DNA of 64,000 nucleotides from Ignatzschineria rhizosphaerae (GTDB lineage Bacteria; Pseudomonadota; Gammaproteobacteria; Cardiobacteriales; Wohlfahrtiimonadaceae): NCBI RefSeq assembly GCF_022655595.1, contig NZ_CP093379.1, positions 616,501 to 680,500 of the forward strand, read 5' to 3'. Shown piece by piece: positions 1 to 9,638 of this stretch (position 1 is its first letter; each line of letters starts with the position of its first letter). The notes under the pieces were generated by a model. It saw only the letters and a program-made list of their open reading frames with translations, ran no database searches and was not told where the DNA came from. The position numbers and the translations under genes were made by a program.

Positions 1-778
1 CTCGTAGCTCTACGCCTTGTTCACTATGGCGGGCAATTCCTAAATGCTTAATAGCAAAGCCTTCTTGATGGCTAATTTTGATATCTTCTTTTGTGATGGT
101 ATCAATACCTTCGATATGAAGCGCTTTAAAATCAAGAGGAATCCCAAAAGCACTTGACGCTAAAATAGTAAGTTTGTGAGCTGCATCAATTCCTTTAATA
201 TCAAAGGTAGGATCCGCTTCTGCATAACCGAGCGCTTGTGCCTCTTTAAGACACTCTGCAAAATCAGCACCTTTATCGCTCATCTCTGTCAGAATATAAT
301 TAGAAGTACCATTAATAATGCCCATCACAGAATCGATGCTATTAGCTGCTAATCCCTCTCTTAATACTTTAAGAATAGGAATGCCGCCGGCAACTGAGGC
401 TTCAAATCGTAAAAATACATCATTATCAGCTGCAAGTTGTAATAATTCATTGCCATGAATGGCGATTAACTCTTTATTGGCTGTGATGACGGATTTTCCG
501 TTTGCAAGGGCGGTTTTAATATAGGTTAGTGCAGGTTCAATGCCACCAATAAGTTCGATGACAATATCAATATCATGGTTATGAATAATCTCATCAATAT
601 TGGTGGTGAGATTTAATTGGTAAGGATTATCTCTTTCGAGTGTTCGAACAAAGACTTTTTCGATAATCGGTGTTCGGGTAATTCGACGAGTGATGTCTAC
701 TTGATTTTTGTTTAATACAGAGGCGACGCCAGAGGCTACAGTGCCAAGACCAATTAGTCCTACTTTAAGAGGCTCCAT
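1..778 (-). CDS. hom: Homoserine dehydrogenase, N-terminal part (cut by window edge)
   Basis: Homoserine dehydrogenase reduces aspartate semialdehyde to homoserine with NAD(P)H, the branch point to threonine and methionine. The start ATG is the complement of 776-778 and the frame is open to the window edge, so about 259 residues are visible and the C-terminus is missing. The protein opens with a Rossmann motif (GLIGLGTVASGV). It then shows the family segments ITANKELIA, EASVAGGIPI and GIINGTSNYILTEM, followed by ALGYAEADPTFDIKG. No aspartokinase domain precedes the Rossmann fold, so this is the monofunctional Hom type and not an E. coli ThrA-like fusion. The nearest Shine-Dalgarno candidate (GGAG) is about 13 bases from the ATG, rather far. 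No threonine-leader peptide was recognised upstream. The family call is secure. Confidence 0.93.
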   Translation of the reverse strand, partial: MEPLKVGLIGLGTVASGVASVLNKNQVDITRRITRTPIIEKVFVRTLERDNPYQLNLTTNIDEIIHNHDIDIVIELIGGIEPALTYIKTALANGKSVITANKELIAIHGNELLQLAADNDVFLRFEASVAGGIPILKVLREGLAANSIDSVMGIINGTSNYILTEMSDKGADFAECLKEAQALGYAEADPTFDIKGIDAAHKLTILASSAFGIPLDFKALHIEGIDTITKEDIKISHQEGFAIKHLGIARHSEQGVELR

Positions 779-1386
779 GATAGATATAAATTCTCCAATG
801 ATTAATGAACAACAATGATTTTTAGTAATAGAGATATGGCTTATTAAAGCTTCTACTAAAAAGATCATTAAGGATTGAAAAAGAGTACTTTTGTGTGATG
901 TTTTGCTTTACAAATACGCTTTTTTTTAAGTTTACCTGATTTTTAAGAAAGTGGAAAACCTGCGCACATCTTAAGCAATTTTGTTGCTAGAAGTGTCTTC
1001 AATAGAGTTCTTTTTGAGAAATATTGAAGAGATAATATATTTTAAATTCCTAAAAGAAGCTAGTTAATTACCTTTTACGCCATTTTAAAGGTTATGTAAG
1101 TCATATAAAAAGGGCATATCAGAAAAGGGAATCTTAAAGAGGTTGAAGGTTGTGAAATGAAAGATCGTCTTATAGATGTTTCTTTTTTTAGAAAAAGTAC
1201 GATGTAAGAAGTTGTTGTTACTTTATAGCTGTGAGAAATACAAATCAGTATTGTAAATATCTATAGTTAAAAGCTTAATAGTAAAAAATCATCGTAATAA
1301 CGGCTATAAAGCTATAACTTCTATTGAATAATATCAATAGTTCAAAATCCCGTAGATATGTGAATAAAAGTATTAAAAGGGCGGTC
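779..1386. other. Non-coding stretch between hom and elbB
   Basis: About 600 bases of very AT-rich DNA separate two minus-strand genes. I see no ORF with coding character and no tRNA-like or riboswitch-like fold. It must contain the promoter and 5' leader of hom, but no single promoter stands out among many AT-rich candidates. The sequence around 1076-1092 (acgccattttaaagg) resembles one arm of the downstream elbB terminator but has no partner arm next to it. Confidence 0.5.
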
Positions 1387-1426
1387 AAAAATAAACGCCA
1401 TTTAAAGTGGTTTAAAATGGCGTTTT
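1387..1426 (-). terminator. Intrinsic terminator of elbB
   Basis: Perfect 11-bp stem: AAACGCCATTT at 393-403 and AAATGGCGTTT at 415-425 of the 1 kb block (1393-1403 and 1415-1425). Read on the minus strand it is followed by a T-rich stretch. It lies about 50 bases past the elbB stop. Confidence 0.8.
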
Positions 1427-1475
1427 AATGAATGGAATATGCAAAAATAGGTATTCCAACTTTATAAAGATCAAT

Positions 1476-2147
1476 TTAAGCAAGCTTATTGATACAAGCT
1501 TCAGCGCCTAAGAAGATCTCATAAGGGGTTGCATGGCTATCCATATAAGCCCCGCTTGTGATAATGGGATATTTAGCATCTCTATGCGCTTCATCATTTT
1601 GAGTCTCGATATGGGTAATCTCCCAAGCCTTTAGCGCTGGTAAGAACCCTTCGGCATTGCGAGCTTTTCCAAAAGAGAGACTGGCATCTTTAATCCCTAA
1701 CTCTTTAAGGGCGATCGCAAGCGCCATTGGCGCTGCACAAATAGCGATAATGGGTTTTTTCGTGACAATGGCTTCTTTAAGCTTATCACCAATATCGGGT
1801 TGTAAAATGGCATCATTGCCTTTATCAATGAAATTTGTGAAGTTTTTAATAACGCCAAATCCACCTGCCATTGCAATCCCATCAACACTCGATAAGGTTA
1901 ACTCCTCAATAGGTTTGATTGAACCTCGGGCAATTCTGGCGGCTTCTTGTAAAATATTGCGGTTAGGCGTTATTTCATCGCCTGAAATATGCTCAATGGT
2001 ATCTCTTTGGTAACGATTTGGGGCATAAAATGAGACTGTGTAACCGGCCTTTGATAGGGCTATGTTTAATGCTGATGCTTCGGTGATCTCAGCACCATCT
2101 AAGTGACCACAGCCTGCAAGGATTAATGCAAAATGTTTTGTACTCAT
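1476..2147 (-). CDS. elbB: ElbB, DJ-1/PfpI-superfamily isoprenoid biosynthesis/glyoxalase-like protein
   Basis: This 223-residue protein matches the ElbB family in length and motifs. It has the N-terminal LILAGCGHLDGAEITEA, the central GGFGVIKNFTNF and the nucleophile-elbow region IIAICAAPMALA. The last contains the cysteine expected in DJ-1/PfpI folds (about residue 138). ElbB has been linked in the literature to isoprenoid synthesis and to weak glyoxalase activity; its physiological role is not settled. It is a single-gene unit transcribed away from the TPR gene, with a 148-base divergent promoter region (2148-2295) and its own terminator at 1387-1426. A GGAG-type ribosome site lies just upstream (complement of about 2156-2161). 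Confidence 0.92.
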   Translation of the reverse strand: MSTKHFALILAGCGHLDGAEITEASALNIALSKAGYTVSFYAPNRYQRDTIEHISGDEITPNRNILQEAARIARGSIKPIEELTLSSVDGIAMAGGFGVIKNFTNFIDKGNDAILQPDIGDKLKEAIVTKKPIIAICAAPMALAIALKELGIKDASLSFGKARNAEGFLPALKAWEITHIETQNDEAHRDAKYPIITSGAYMDSHATPYEIFLGAEACINKLA

Positions 2148-2295
2148 AGTCCTTTACTCCTTTGAATGGGGTAGTAATAATTAACACTCGACTGCTTTTT
2201 ACGTTAAAATACGTTGGTAATTCAGTCTATTCTAATCATAACAGAATAAGAAAAATGTCGATGAATGACAAAATCTTGAGGGAGTTAAGGGCGGT

Positions 2296-4053
2296 ATGAA
2301 AAAATATTTTAATCTTTTTCTATTTTTAGTATGTGTGACATATCCAGTCTCATTTGCCGAAGAATCAAAGCTTCACACGCCTTTAATTTCAGACGAAAAA
2401 GATACTAAACAGGTAGAACCAACCTTTTATAATGAATCGGAAAATAGTGAAGTTTATGATTTTCTAGCGGCTGAAATTGCGGCAAAAAGAGAAGATTGGG
2501 ATGGCGCTAAGCAGCATTATGATGAATTGTTAGCAAAAAAGAATGATCCTAAGATTTTAGAGCGCCGTATTCAGCTAGATCTTGCTGAAGGGAATATTGC
2601 TGAGGCGCTCCCTTTTATTCAGCGTTTAGTGGTGCAGGATCCTAAAAACTTAAGTAACTACAATCTCTTGGCAGAGGCTTATCTTTTAACTGGGGATTTA
2701 GAGTATGCGGCAAAAACATATCATCATTTAGTCGAGCTGCTTTACCTGACTGATGATGGCAGTATGGAAACTTCGCCATACTTTGCAATTTTAAAGAAAT
2801 TTCATGAATTTGAGTTACCGCTTGATACACAAGTGATCTTATTTAAAAATCTTGCAGCACTTGAAGAGTATGATACTTTCCCTTTAGTTTTATTGGCGGG
2901 TTTTTTAATTGATAACTCTCGATTTTCTGAAGCAGAGAGCTATCTTGAGCGTGCGCTACAACTTAATCCTGCTAATCCTAAAATTTATGCACTATATACC
3001 TATATTTATTGGAATATAGGAACCCCTGAAAAGGCAATTGCTCTTTTAGAAGATGCTTATACGAAGTATGAAGATCCCGAAATTGGATTAGAGCTTGCTA
3101 ATGCCTTGATCTCAAATTTTGATTATGAAGATGCCTATCAGCATCTAGTGCGTTTAATGATTTCAACAAATGAAGCGCCGATTGTTTTTGAAAAATTCAT
3201 TGGCATGGCTTATGCGATGGGTAATTACGATAATATTCTAGAGATGCTGACTAATCGCTTAAATCAACCAGAAGAGTTGACGCGTGCAGTATTAAACCTC
3301 TTTTACTTCTCAGAGGTTTTAGGTAATAGTGAGAATCTTTTAAAAGTGTTGCCAGAAATAAAAGACCCTACTCCTGAATATCAAGATGCGCTTTTATCAA
3401 TAAAAGCAAAAATGGCATTATCAGAGCAGCAGTATCAGCAGTTTGAACAATATTTTAAAGAGATCGCAGCGCTTGAGATTTATGATAGTACGGCATTAGC
3501 GATTAAAAAGATGATGATTTTGCAAGAAGCAAAAGAGTTTGTCTTGTTAGATAAGGAGATCGCCTTGTCAGGGGAACTTCTAGCTAAAACGAACTCCTCT
3601 TATTTAGCCTTTTTGAAGGCAATGAGCGCTTTTGGCCGTGAAGATTACGATAAGATGATTGAGATTTTTCAAGCAGAGATGCGAGATAATCCTCAAGATG
3701 CGATTGCTTATAATGCTTTAGGATTCTCTTTAATAGAGATTGACCCTGCAAATGCTAAAACCGCATTACCTTTTATCTCTAAAGCAAATCTCATGATGCC
3801 AAATCAGGATTTTATTGAGGATAGTTTAGCGTGGGCTTATTTTCAGTTAGGGGATTTGCCTCGTGCAAAAAAATATATTGAAAAGGCTTACCATAAAAAT
3901 AAAGACCCAGAGATTATTGCGCACTACATTGTAATTTTAGATGCTTTAGGTAACACAGAAAAAGCGAAAGATCTCTATCATAAATTTGAGCTTTTCTTCG
4001 GAAAATCAGAAAAGCGAGCGATTCTTGTCGAAAATATTGAATGGGTAGAGTAA
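2296..4053 (+). CDS. Exported tetratricopeptide-repeat protein
   Basis: A 585-residue protein with an N-terminal signal peptide: lysines, the hydrophobic run FNLFLFLVCVTYPVSFA, likely cleavage after SFA at about residue 21. It is built of TPR helices. Examples are the segments near residues 45-150 (DWDGAKQHYDELLAKKNDP and the LLAEAYLLTGDLEYAAKTYHHL region) and repeats near 210-260 and 470-570 (YNALGFSLIEIDPANA, DSLAWAYFQLGDLPRAKKYI). Repeats of this kind mediate protein contacts in periplasmic or outer-membrane complexes. Its stop codon overlaps the likely start of the amidase gene (TAATG at 4051-4055), so the two are probably translationally coupled and may act together on the cell wall. Start choice: GGGAGTTAAGGG lies just upstream of the ATG. 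The partner or substrate is unknown. Confidence 0.85.
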   Translation: MKKYFNLFLFLVCVTYPVSFAEESKLHTPLISDEKDTKQVEPTFYNESENSEVYDFLAAEIAAKREDWDGAKQHYDELLAKKNDPKILERRIQLDLAEGNIAEALPFIQRLVVQDPKNLSNYNLLAEAYLLTGDLEYAAKTYHHLVELLYLTDDGSMETSPYFAILKKFHEFELPLDTQVILFKNLAALEEYDTFPLVLLAGFLIDNSRFSEAESYLERALQLNPANPKIYALYTYIYWNIGTPEKAIALLEDAYTKYEDPEIGLELANALISNFDYEDAYQHLVRLMISTNEAPIVFEKFIGMAYAMGNYDNILEMLTNRLNQPEELTRAVLNLFYFSEVLGNSENLLKVLPEIKDPTPEYQDALLSIKAKMALSEQQYQQFEQYFKEIAALEIYDSTALAIKKMMILQEAKEFVLLDKEIALSGELLAKTNSSYLAFLKAMSAFGREDYDKMIEIFQAEMRDNPQDAIAYNALGFSLIEIDPANAKTALPFISKANLMMPNQDFIEDSLAWAYFQLGDLPRAKKYIEKAYHKNKDPEIIAHYIVILDALGNTEKAKDLYHKFELFFGKSEKRAILVENIEWVE

Positions 4054-5663
4054 TGATGTGTGTTGAAAAGAAGTTAAGAAGAGGAAAGGGCGGAATTTTT
4101 GCCTTTCTTCTGCTATTAACTATCGCTTTAAGTAATATCCTTTTTGCTGCAACAACGGTTGGTACAGGTAGGGCTGAGAACCGAAATGGGGAGTTACTGG
4201 TAACTTTTCCTTTAAGTCAGCAGATAAAATTTAATAGTTTTCGTTTACAAAATCCAGAACGCTTAGTCGTGGATATTCCTAATGCGCAATTGCAAACAAA
4301 AGTAACGTCGTTACCGATTACTTCGGCATTTGTTGCAGGTGTAAGGCTTGGAACGCAGCAAGGAACAGATCTACGAATTGTGATCGATTTGAGGCAAGGC
4401 TCAATCCCAGCAAGTGCCGCTGTTGTGAGAGGAAAGCTTGGCTATGAATTAGTGATTGCAATAGGTGCATCTGCTGGCAGTGTTCGAGATGATTTAGCCG
4501 CATCAGGGCAAACAGTTGTAACGCAGCCTCAAGAGATCCAAGTAGCGAAATCGGTTCCTAAAAAGAATATTTTAATTGTTTTAGACCCAGGTCATGGCGG
4601 TAAAGATCCAGGAGCGCACGGAAAAGCAGGAACTCGAGAGAAAGATGTGGTATTGCAAATTGCCAAGACGCTACAACAGAAAATTAATCGAGAGCCTAAT
4701 ATGAAAGCTATCATGACACGTGATAGTGATGTCTTTGTACCGCTTAGAGAGCGAGTATTATTTGCAAGACGTCATAAGGCTGATATGTTTATCTCTATCC
4801 ACGCTGATGCTGGTTCTTCTAAAGCAGATGGTGCATCTGTTTATATTCTCTCTACAAGCGGCGCTTCAAGTGAAGCGGCGCGTCTTCTTGCGCGTGCTGA
4901 GAATCAGTCGGACTTAATTGGGGGGGTAAAGATCTCTGATAAAGATAATGCCATTGCCTCAATGCTTCTAGACTTATCACAAGAGGCGACAATAGAATCA
5001 TCAAATGCTTTAGGAAATCATCTATTAAAAAAATTGAGCCAACATGCCAATTTACATAAAAGACAGGTAGAGCGAGCAGGATTTGCAGTGCTTAAAGCAC
5101 CGGATATTCCTTCTGTATTAGTAGAGACGGGATTTATCTCCAATCCAAAAGAAGAGCAGAATTTACGTAGTAAAAAGCATCAAGGACGTTTAGCGGATGA
5201 TATTTTAGCAGGGATAAAAGCCTATTATAAAGAGCGCCCGGCAACAGAGCTTGTTTATACAACCGTTGTACAGAGATCCGATAATAGTGCCGCGCAGGTT
5301 TTAACGCCATCAACACCTAAAGCTGTAGGGCCTTCAACAGGGCAGCAACAGCCGCTTCCTGAATTAGTATTAGAATCAAATAGTCAAACACCAGCCTCTC
5401 AAGATGTTGTAAATCAAATATTACAAGATGCACCGCCCGTTCCAGAGATGTCTATTGGTGTTCAATTTCCTGAGCCATCAGGACCCGCGATTGAGCTTAT
5501 TTCAGAGGGTGTACAAGTAAAATCTTATACAACCGTTAGGGGAGATGCATTATCGGATGTGGCTACGAAGTTTAAGATAAGTGAAGCGGCGCTTAAAAAA
5601 GCGAATAACTTACCTGATAATCAATTAAGGGTGCCTGTGGGAACCGTTTTAGTGATTCCATAA
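4053..5663 (+). CDS. N-acetylmuramoyl-L-alanine amidase (AmiB/AmiC type) with AMIN and LysM domains
   Basis: This periplasmic zinc amidase cleaves the bond between MurNAc and the stem peptide, typically for daughter-cell separation. A signal peptide (FAFLLLLTIALSNILFA) is followed by an AMIN septal-targeting domain at about residues 30-140 (LVVDIPNAQL). The Amidase_3 domain at about 170-395 has the metal and catalytic residues in LDPGHGGKDPGA, TREKDVVLQIA, FISIHADAG and VLVETGFISNP. A Pro-rich linker leads to a C-terminal LysM module of about 45 residues ending VPVGTVLVIP. The frame extends upstream to an ATG at 4041, but the tandem ATGs at 4053 and 4056 overlap the TPR stop and follow GGGTAG, so I prefer 4053 (536 residues). 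A run of seven Gs (4920-4926) lies inside the catalytic domain and is in frame here. Confidence 0.93.
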   Translation: MMCVEKKLRRGKGGIFAFLLLLTIALSNILFAATTVGTGRAENRNGELLVTFPLSQQIKFNSFRLQNPERLVVDIPNAQLQTKVTSLPITSAFVAGVRLGTQQGTDLRIVIDLRQGSIPASAAVVRGKLGYELVIAIGASAGSVRDDLAASGQTVVTQPQEIQVAKSVPKKNILIVLDPGHGGKDPGAHGKAGTREKDVVLQIAKTLQQKINREPNMKAIMTRDSDVFVPLRERVLFARRHKADMFISIHADAGSSKADGASVYILSTSGASSEAARLLARAENQSDLIGGVKISDKDNAIASMLLDLSQEATIESSNALGNHLLKKLSQHANLHKRQVERAGFAVLKAPDIPSVLVETGFISNPKEEQNLRSKKHQGRLADDILAGIKAYYKERPATELVYTTVVQRSDNSAAQVLTPSTPKAVGPSTGQQQPLPELVLESNSQTPASQDVVNQILQDAPPVPEMSIGVQFPEPSGPAIELISEGVQVKSYTTVRGDALSDVATKFKISEAALKKANNLPDNQLRVPVGTVLVIP

Positions 5664-5700
5664 TATTTGTTAAAGATATTGATTAAAGAAAAATAGATAT

Positions 5701-5734
5701 AAAAGCGTGTGATGCTTCATTCCACGCTTTTTTT
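5701..5734 (+). terminator. Intrinsic terminator after the amidase gene
   Basis: Stem AAAGCGTG (5702-5709) with CACGCTTT (5723-5730), a 13-base loop and a continuing T run to 5734. It closes the TPR-amidase operon. Confidence 0.8.
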
Positions 5735-5939
5735 GTACATAAATAAAAAACGCATTTTGTTAAGAAGATCTGATCGCTAGGCTTTAATCAGTCAGATGAA
5801 ATAAGGGGACTATTTTGTTACTAATTTTTATTTAATAGAAAGTTTTTTAATAGATAATTATTAATAAAAAGGGTATGTTCATAGATAAGTCCTTTATTAT
5901 TTTAAGGGTTTCTAAAGTGAATATTTTAGGAGTGATGTT

Positions 5940-7427
5940 ATGAGAAAGTTAGCAGATTTAACCCAAGATCTTAGACCGCAAGCTTCATATCAATTGTTGA
6001 TTGATGGTGCTTGGTCAGATGGTGCTCAGAAGAAAACTTTTGAGAGCTTTAACCCGGCAACGGGCGAGAAGTTAGCTACAATCGCTGTTGCAGAGAAGGA
6101 AGATGTCGATCGTGCTGTTGAAACAGCGTGGCAAGCATTTGACTCATGGAGTAAAACCTCCCCCCAAGAGCGTTCTAAATATCTTCTTGAAATAGCCGAT
6201 CGCTTAGAGGCAGAAGCGAAGCGCTTTGCAACGCTTGAAACCTTAGATAATGGTAAACCGATTCGAGAAACCACCAATGTGGATGTACCGCTTGCGATAG
6301 ATCATTTTCGTTATTTTGCTGGCGTGATCCGTTCTGAAAGTGATGAGGCTAATCTTATTAATCAAGATAGCTTGAGTATAGTCCTTAGTGAACCTATCGG
6401 TGTTGTAGGGCAAATTATTCCATGGAACTTCCCCTTATTGATGGGCGCGTGGAAAATTGCACCGGCTTTAGCTGCGGGAAACTGTATTGTTATTAAGCCT
6501 TCAAGTGATACTTCAATCTCTGTCCTTGAATTGGGCCGAATTTTAAATGAAGTGCTCCCTAAAGGCGTGGTGAGTGTTTTGACAGGGGGAGGTTCGACAA
6601 CGGGTAATCATATTCTCGAGCATGAAGGCTTTAGTAAATTTGCGTTCACAGGTTCTACCGAAATTGGCTATACAGTGGCAAAAGCGGCGGCTGATAAATT
6701 AATTCCAGCAACGCTTGAACTAGGTGGTAAATCGGCCAATATTATTTTTGAAGATGCCCAGATTGATAAAGCGATCGATGGCGCGCTTATGGGAATCTTA
6801 TTTAATCAAGGGCAGGTCTGCTGTGCGGGGTCACGCCTTTTTGTACAGCGCTCAATTTATGATGATTTCCTAAAACGTCTTAAAGCAAAATTTGAGAGTG
6901 TAAAAGTGGGAGATCCATTAGATCCTAATACTCAGATGGGAGCGCAAATTAATGAGAAGCAGCTAAAGCAGATCTTAGGATATGTGGATATTGCTAAAGA
7001 AGAGGGTGCGACTATTTTAACAGGTGGTAAGCGTGCTCATGAAACAGGAGCCTTCCTTTGCCCAACAGCAATAACAGATGTAAAAATGAATATGCGTATT
7101 GAGAAAGAGGAAGTCTTTGGTCCTGTGGTGGCAATTGTAGTCTTTGATACCGAAGAAGAAGTTATCAAGTGGGCGAACGATTCTGAGTATGGTTTAGGTG
7201 GGGCGGTTTGGACTCGTGATATTAATCGTGCTTTCCGTGTGGCAAAGGCAGTGAGAACAGGAAGAATGTGGGTGAATACTTATAATGAACTACCTGCTCA
7301 CTCACCATTTGGCGGCTATAAAAAATCAGGAATTGGTCGTGAAACACACAAGATGATTTTAGAGGCTTATACGCAGAAGAAAAATATCTATATTAGTTTT
7401 AATGAAAAATTAACAGGTTTCTATTAA
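5940..7427 (+). CDS. NAD(P)-dependent aldehyde dehydrogenase (AldA-like)
   Basis: A 495-residue ALDH-superfamily enzyme, the usual full length. It oxidises aldehydes to acids through a covalent thiohemiacetal. Visible are the cofactor-domain segments [19 protein letters not shown] and [15 protein letters not shown]. The general-base region is [12 protein letters not shown] (Glu near 260). The catalytic loop is [12 protein letters not shown], with the nucleophilic Cys followed or preceded by a second Cys. The C-terminal region is [13 protein letters not shown]. The closing segment KKNIYISF...LTGFY resembles the AldA enzymes of staphylococci that I know. The real substrate cannot be read from sequence. 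The ATG follows TTTTAGGAGTG at good spacing. It stands alone, with its own terminator downstream. Confidence 0.9.
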   Translation: MRKLADLTQDLRPQASYQLLIDGAWSDGAQKKTFESFNPATGEKLATIAVAEKEDVDRAVETAWQAFDSWSKTSPQERSKYLLEIADRLEAEAKRFATLETLDNGKPIRETTNVDVPLAIDHFRYFAGVIRSESDEANLINQDSLSIVLSEPIGVVGQIIPWNFPLLMGAWKIAPALAAGNCIVIKPSSDTSISVLELGRILNEVLPKGVVSVLTGGGSTTGNHILEHEGFSKFAFTGSTEIGYTVAKAAADKLIPATLELGGKSANIIFEDAQIDKAIDGALMGILFNQGQVCCAGSRLFVQRSIYDDFLKRLKAKFESVKVGDPLDPNTQMGAQINEKQLKQILGYVDIAKEEGATILTGGKRAHETGAFLCPTAITDVKMNMRIEKEEVFGPVVAIVVFDTEEEVIKWANDSEYGLGGAVWTRDINRAFRVAKAVRTGRMWVNTYNELPAHSPFGGYKKSGIGRETHKMILEAYTQKKNIYISFNEKLTGFY

Positions 7428-7574
7428 GTTTTTATTAAACAAGATATTTTTAAATATTTGATTAGAGAATGAAGCGGTTTTAAGGACATTTATCCATTAC
7501 AACTTGATGAATGGTTAAATGAAGTGAAGAAAATTAAAGCTTCTTTACATTAACTTCATTGTTCGAAAGTGAAG
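7428..7574. other. Short interval after the aldehyde dehydrogenase
   Basis: One frame (about 7471-7553) reads DIYPLQLDEWLNEVKKIKA and ends in a stop, with no start codon and no ribosome site. It may be the tail of a lost gene or chance; I do not call it a gene. Confidence 0.3.
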
Positions 7575-7603
7575 AAGAGCTAGGAAACTAGCTCTTTTTT
7601 TTA
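7575..7603 (+). terminator. Intrinsic terminator after the aldehyde dehydrogenase
   Basis: Stem AGAGCTAG (7576-7583) and CTAGCTCT (7588-7595) with a GAAA tetraloop, followed by eight Ts. This is a textbook rho-independent terminator. Confidence 0.9.
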
Positions 7604-7684
7604 TAAGTGTATTAAAGTTGCGCAAATGTTACAGGTTATCATTTAAAACGTTTAATTCACCTATGAAAAATCTAAATATCCATG

Positions 7685-7703
7685 TAAAATAACAATCATT
7701 ATC
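7685..7703 (+). promoter_or_regulatory. Fur box upstream of the siderophore ABC importer
   Basis: Aligned by eye to the classical 19-base Fur consensus GATAATGATAATCATTATC, 15 of 19 positions match, including the whole right half AATCATTATC. It sits 44 bases before the first permease ATG, so iron-loaded Fur would repress the operon. Confidence 0.8.
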
Positions 7704-7746
7704 ATTCGAATTGATATTCCATTTGTAAAAGGCTAGTTCTATAAAC

Positions 7747-8697
7747 ATGAGAATACGATATTGGGTTCTCATTCTCTTAGTATTATCTGTGATTTCCCTT
7801 TTTGTGGGAGTCATTAATATTTCAGTGAATGACCTCTTTAATTTAACTGATGCGCAAAAACAGACGATTCTGATTAGTCGCATTCCAAGATTGATTACAA
7901 TTTTAATTGCCGGCGCAAGTCTCTCTATTAGTGGCTTGATTATGCAAAAATTAAGTCAAAATCCTTTTGTGTCACCCACGACAGCAGGAACGATGGAGTC
8001 CGCTCGGTTAGGGATTTTAATTGCGATCTTATTATTTGCCGGTGCTTCACCCATTATTAAAATGGCATTAGCATTTATCTTTGCGCTACTTGGCACGTTT
8101 ATTTTTATGAAGATATTGCATCATATTCGTTATAAAGATGCGATATTTGTCCCCTTGATAGGTTTAATGTTCGGGGGGATTATTGGTTCTATCTCTACCT
8201 TTATCGCTTATAAATACGATTTAATTCAAAACTTATCATCTTGGTTAATTGGTGATTTCTCAATGGTAATGTCAGGGCGATATGAGTTAATTTATATCTC
8301 AATCCCTTTAATGATAGTGGCTTATCTTTATGCTCACCAATTCTCTATTGCGGGAATGGGGCAAGATTTTGCTAAGAATCTAGGACTTAAATATAAGCAA
8401 ATTATGAATATTGGTTTGGCAATTGTCGCAATGATTACGGCATCTGTTATTTTAACAGTGGGAATGATCCCCTTTTTAGGACTCATTGTGCCTAATATTG
8501 TCTCGCTTTATATGGGGGATAATATTCGTACGACACTGCCTTATACAGCTATTTTGGGTGCGATTGTGGTTTTAGTTTGTGATGTTGTTGGGCGTCTTGT
8601 GATTTATCCTTATGAGATTCCTATTAGTGTGATGATTGGAATTATTGGTAGTGCAATTTTTATCTGGTTGCTCTTTAAAAAGGCGGCAGCTGCATGA
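7747..8697 (+). CDS. Iron-siderophore ABC transporter permease 1 (FecCD family; YclN/VctD/CeuB-like)
   Basis: A 316-residue inner-membrane permease with about nine hydrophobic segments. It carries FecCD-family signatures: RIPRLITILIAGASLSISG near residues 47-65 with PFVSPTTAGTM after it, and GMIPFLGLIVPNIV near 240. It would form the translocation pore with the next gene and be powered by the ATPase third in the operon. The resemblance is to the YclNOPQ, VctPDGC and CeuBCDE group, which import catechol-type siderophores such as petrobactin or enterobactin fragments. The exact ligand is not readable from sequence. A good Shine-Dalgarno is lacking at the ATG, but the Fur box just upstream supports this as the first gene. 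The stop overlaps the next start by four bases (ATGA). Confidence 0.92.
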   Translation: MRIRYWVLILLVLSVISLFVGVINISVNDLFNLTDAQKQTILISRIPRLITILIAGASLSISGLIMQKLSQNPFVSPTTAGTMESARLGILIAILLFAGASPIIKMALAFIFALLGTFIFMKILHHIRYKDAIFVPLIGLMFGGIIGSISTFIAYKYDLIQNLSSWLIGDFSMVMSGRYELIYISIPLMIVAYLYAHQFSIAGMGQDFAKNLGLKYKQIMNIGLAIVAMITASVILTVGMIPFLGLIVPNIVSLYMGDNIRTTLPYTAILGAIVVLVCDVVGRLVIYPYEIPISVMIGIIGSAIFIWLLFKKAAAA

Positions 8698-9638
8698 GTA
8701 ATCGTACAAAATTAATAATTTTAGCAATCTTGATGCTCACGAGCGTTTCTTTATATCTTTTTTATCAGCTTGGGAGTAATTGGGATTACGCATTGCCACG
8801 TAGGGGATATAAAGTTGCGGCAATGGTCGTTGCAGGAAGCGCAATTGCATTTTCTACAGTCATTTTCCAAACGGTAACTCATAATCGTATTTTAACGCCC
8901 AGTATTATGGGGTTAGATTCACTCTATCTTTTAGTGCAGACTCTCTTGATCTTCTTCTTAGGTAGTAAGAATTTCACGATGATTAGCAATGAATGGCTAT
9001 TTCTCTTATCTGTTGGTGTTTTAATGCTTTTTTCCATATTACTCTTTAAAGGTGTTTTAGGTAAAGAGGGGAGATCGGTCTATTTCTTGTTACTAATAGG
9101 GATCGTCTTAGGGGCATTATTTCAGAGTTTAGCGACTTTCATGCAGGTTTTAATTGACCCTAATGAATTTATGATTGTCCAAGATAAGATGTTCGCAAGT
9201 TTCAATAACGTTCAAGTAAAATTACTATGGTGGGCAATTGGGATTTTAGGCGTGACATTTATCTGTTATATCCCTTATATTAAATACCTTGATGTTTTAT
9301 CCTTAGGGCGAGATCAGTCTTTGAATCTTGGCGTCTCTTATCAGCGCATCGTCATGATTACCTTGATCGTTGTCGCAATTTTTACAGCCGTGTCAACAGC
9401 ATTGATCGGACCGATTACCTTTTTGGGCTTATTAGTCGCAAACCTTGCCTATGAGGTTTTTAAAACTTATCGCCATTCTATTTTATTGGTAGGTGCGGTA
9501 TTAGTTTCAGTGATTGCTCTATCGTTCGGGCAGGTCTTAGTAGAGCGAGTCTTTAGTTTCACGACGACGTTAAGTGTCATTATTAACTTTATCGGGGGAA
9601 TCTACTTTATGTACTTATTATTAAGGGGGAGCAAGTAA
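8694..9638 (+). CDS. Iron-siderophore ABC transporter permease 2 (FecCD family; YclO/VctG/CeuC-like)
   Basis: A 314-residue second permease, predicted to be almost entirely transmembrane helices. Family segments include RRGYKVAAMVVAGSAIAFS near residues 31-50, RILTPSIMGLDSLY near 64-77 and LIGPITFLGLLVANLAYE near 228-247. The last is the cytoplasmic coupling region that docks on the ATPase. It starts inside the stop of permease 1 (ATGA overlap), and its stop overlaps the ATPase start by one base (TAATG). The three membrane and ATPase genes therefore form one tightly coupled translational unit. Confidence 0.92.
   Translation: MSNRTKLIILAILMLTSVSLYLFYQLGSNWDYALPRRGYKVAAMVVAGSAIAFSTVIFQTVTHNRILTPSIMGLDSLYLLVQTLLIFFLGSKNFTMISNEWLFLLSVGVLMLFSILLFKGVLGKEGRSVYFLLLIGIVLGALFQSLATFMQVLIDPNEFMIVQDKMFASFNNVQVKLLWWAIGILGVTFICYIPYIKYLDVLSLGRDQSLNLGVSYQRIVMITLIVVAIFTAVSTALIGPITFLGLLVANLAYEVFKTYRHSILLVGAVLVSVIALSFGQVLVERVFSFTTTLSVIINFIGGIYFMYLLLRGSK

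Noticed and set aside
1657-2013. 118-residue ORF antisense to elbB
   Set aside because: Shadow of a well-conserved gene; composition typical of an antisense frame.
7471-7553. Frame reading DIYPLQLDEWLNEVKKIKA after the aldehyde dehydrogenase
   Set aside because: No start codon or ribosome site and only about 25 codons; it could be chance or a relic.
7629-7883. 84-residue minus-strand ORF across the Fur box and permease start
   Set aside because: It overlaps the regulatory region and the conserved permease N-terminus and has no recognisable domain.
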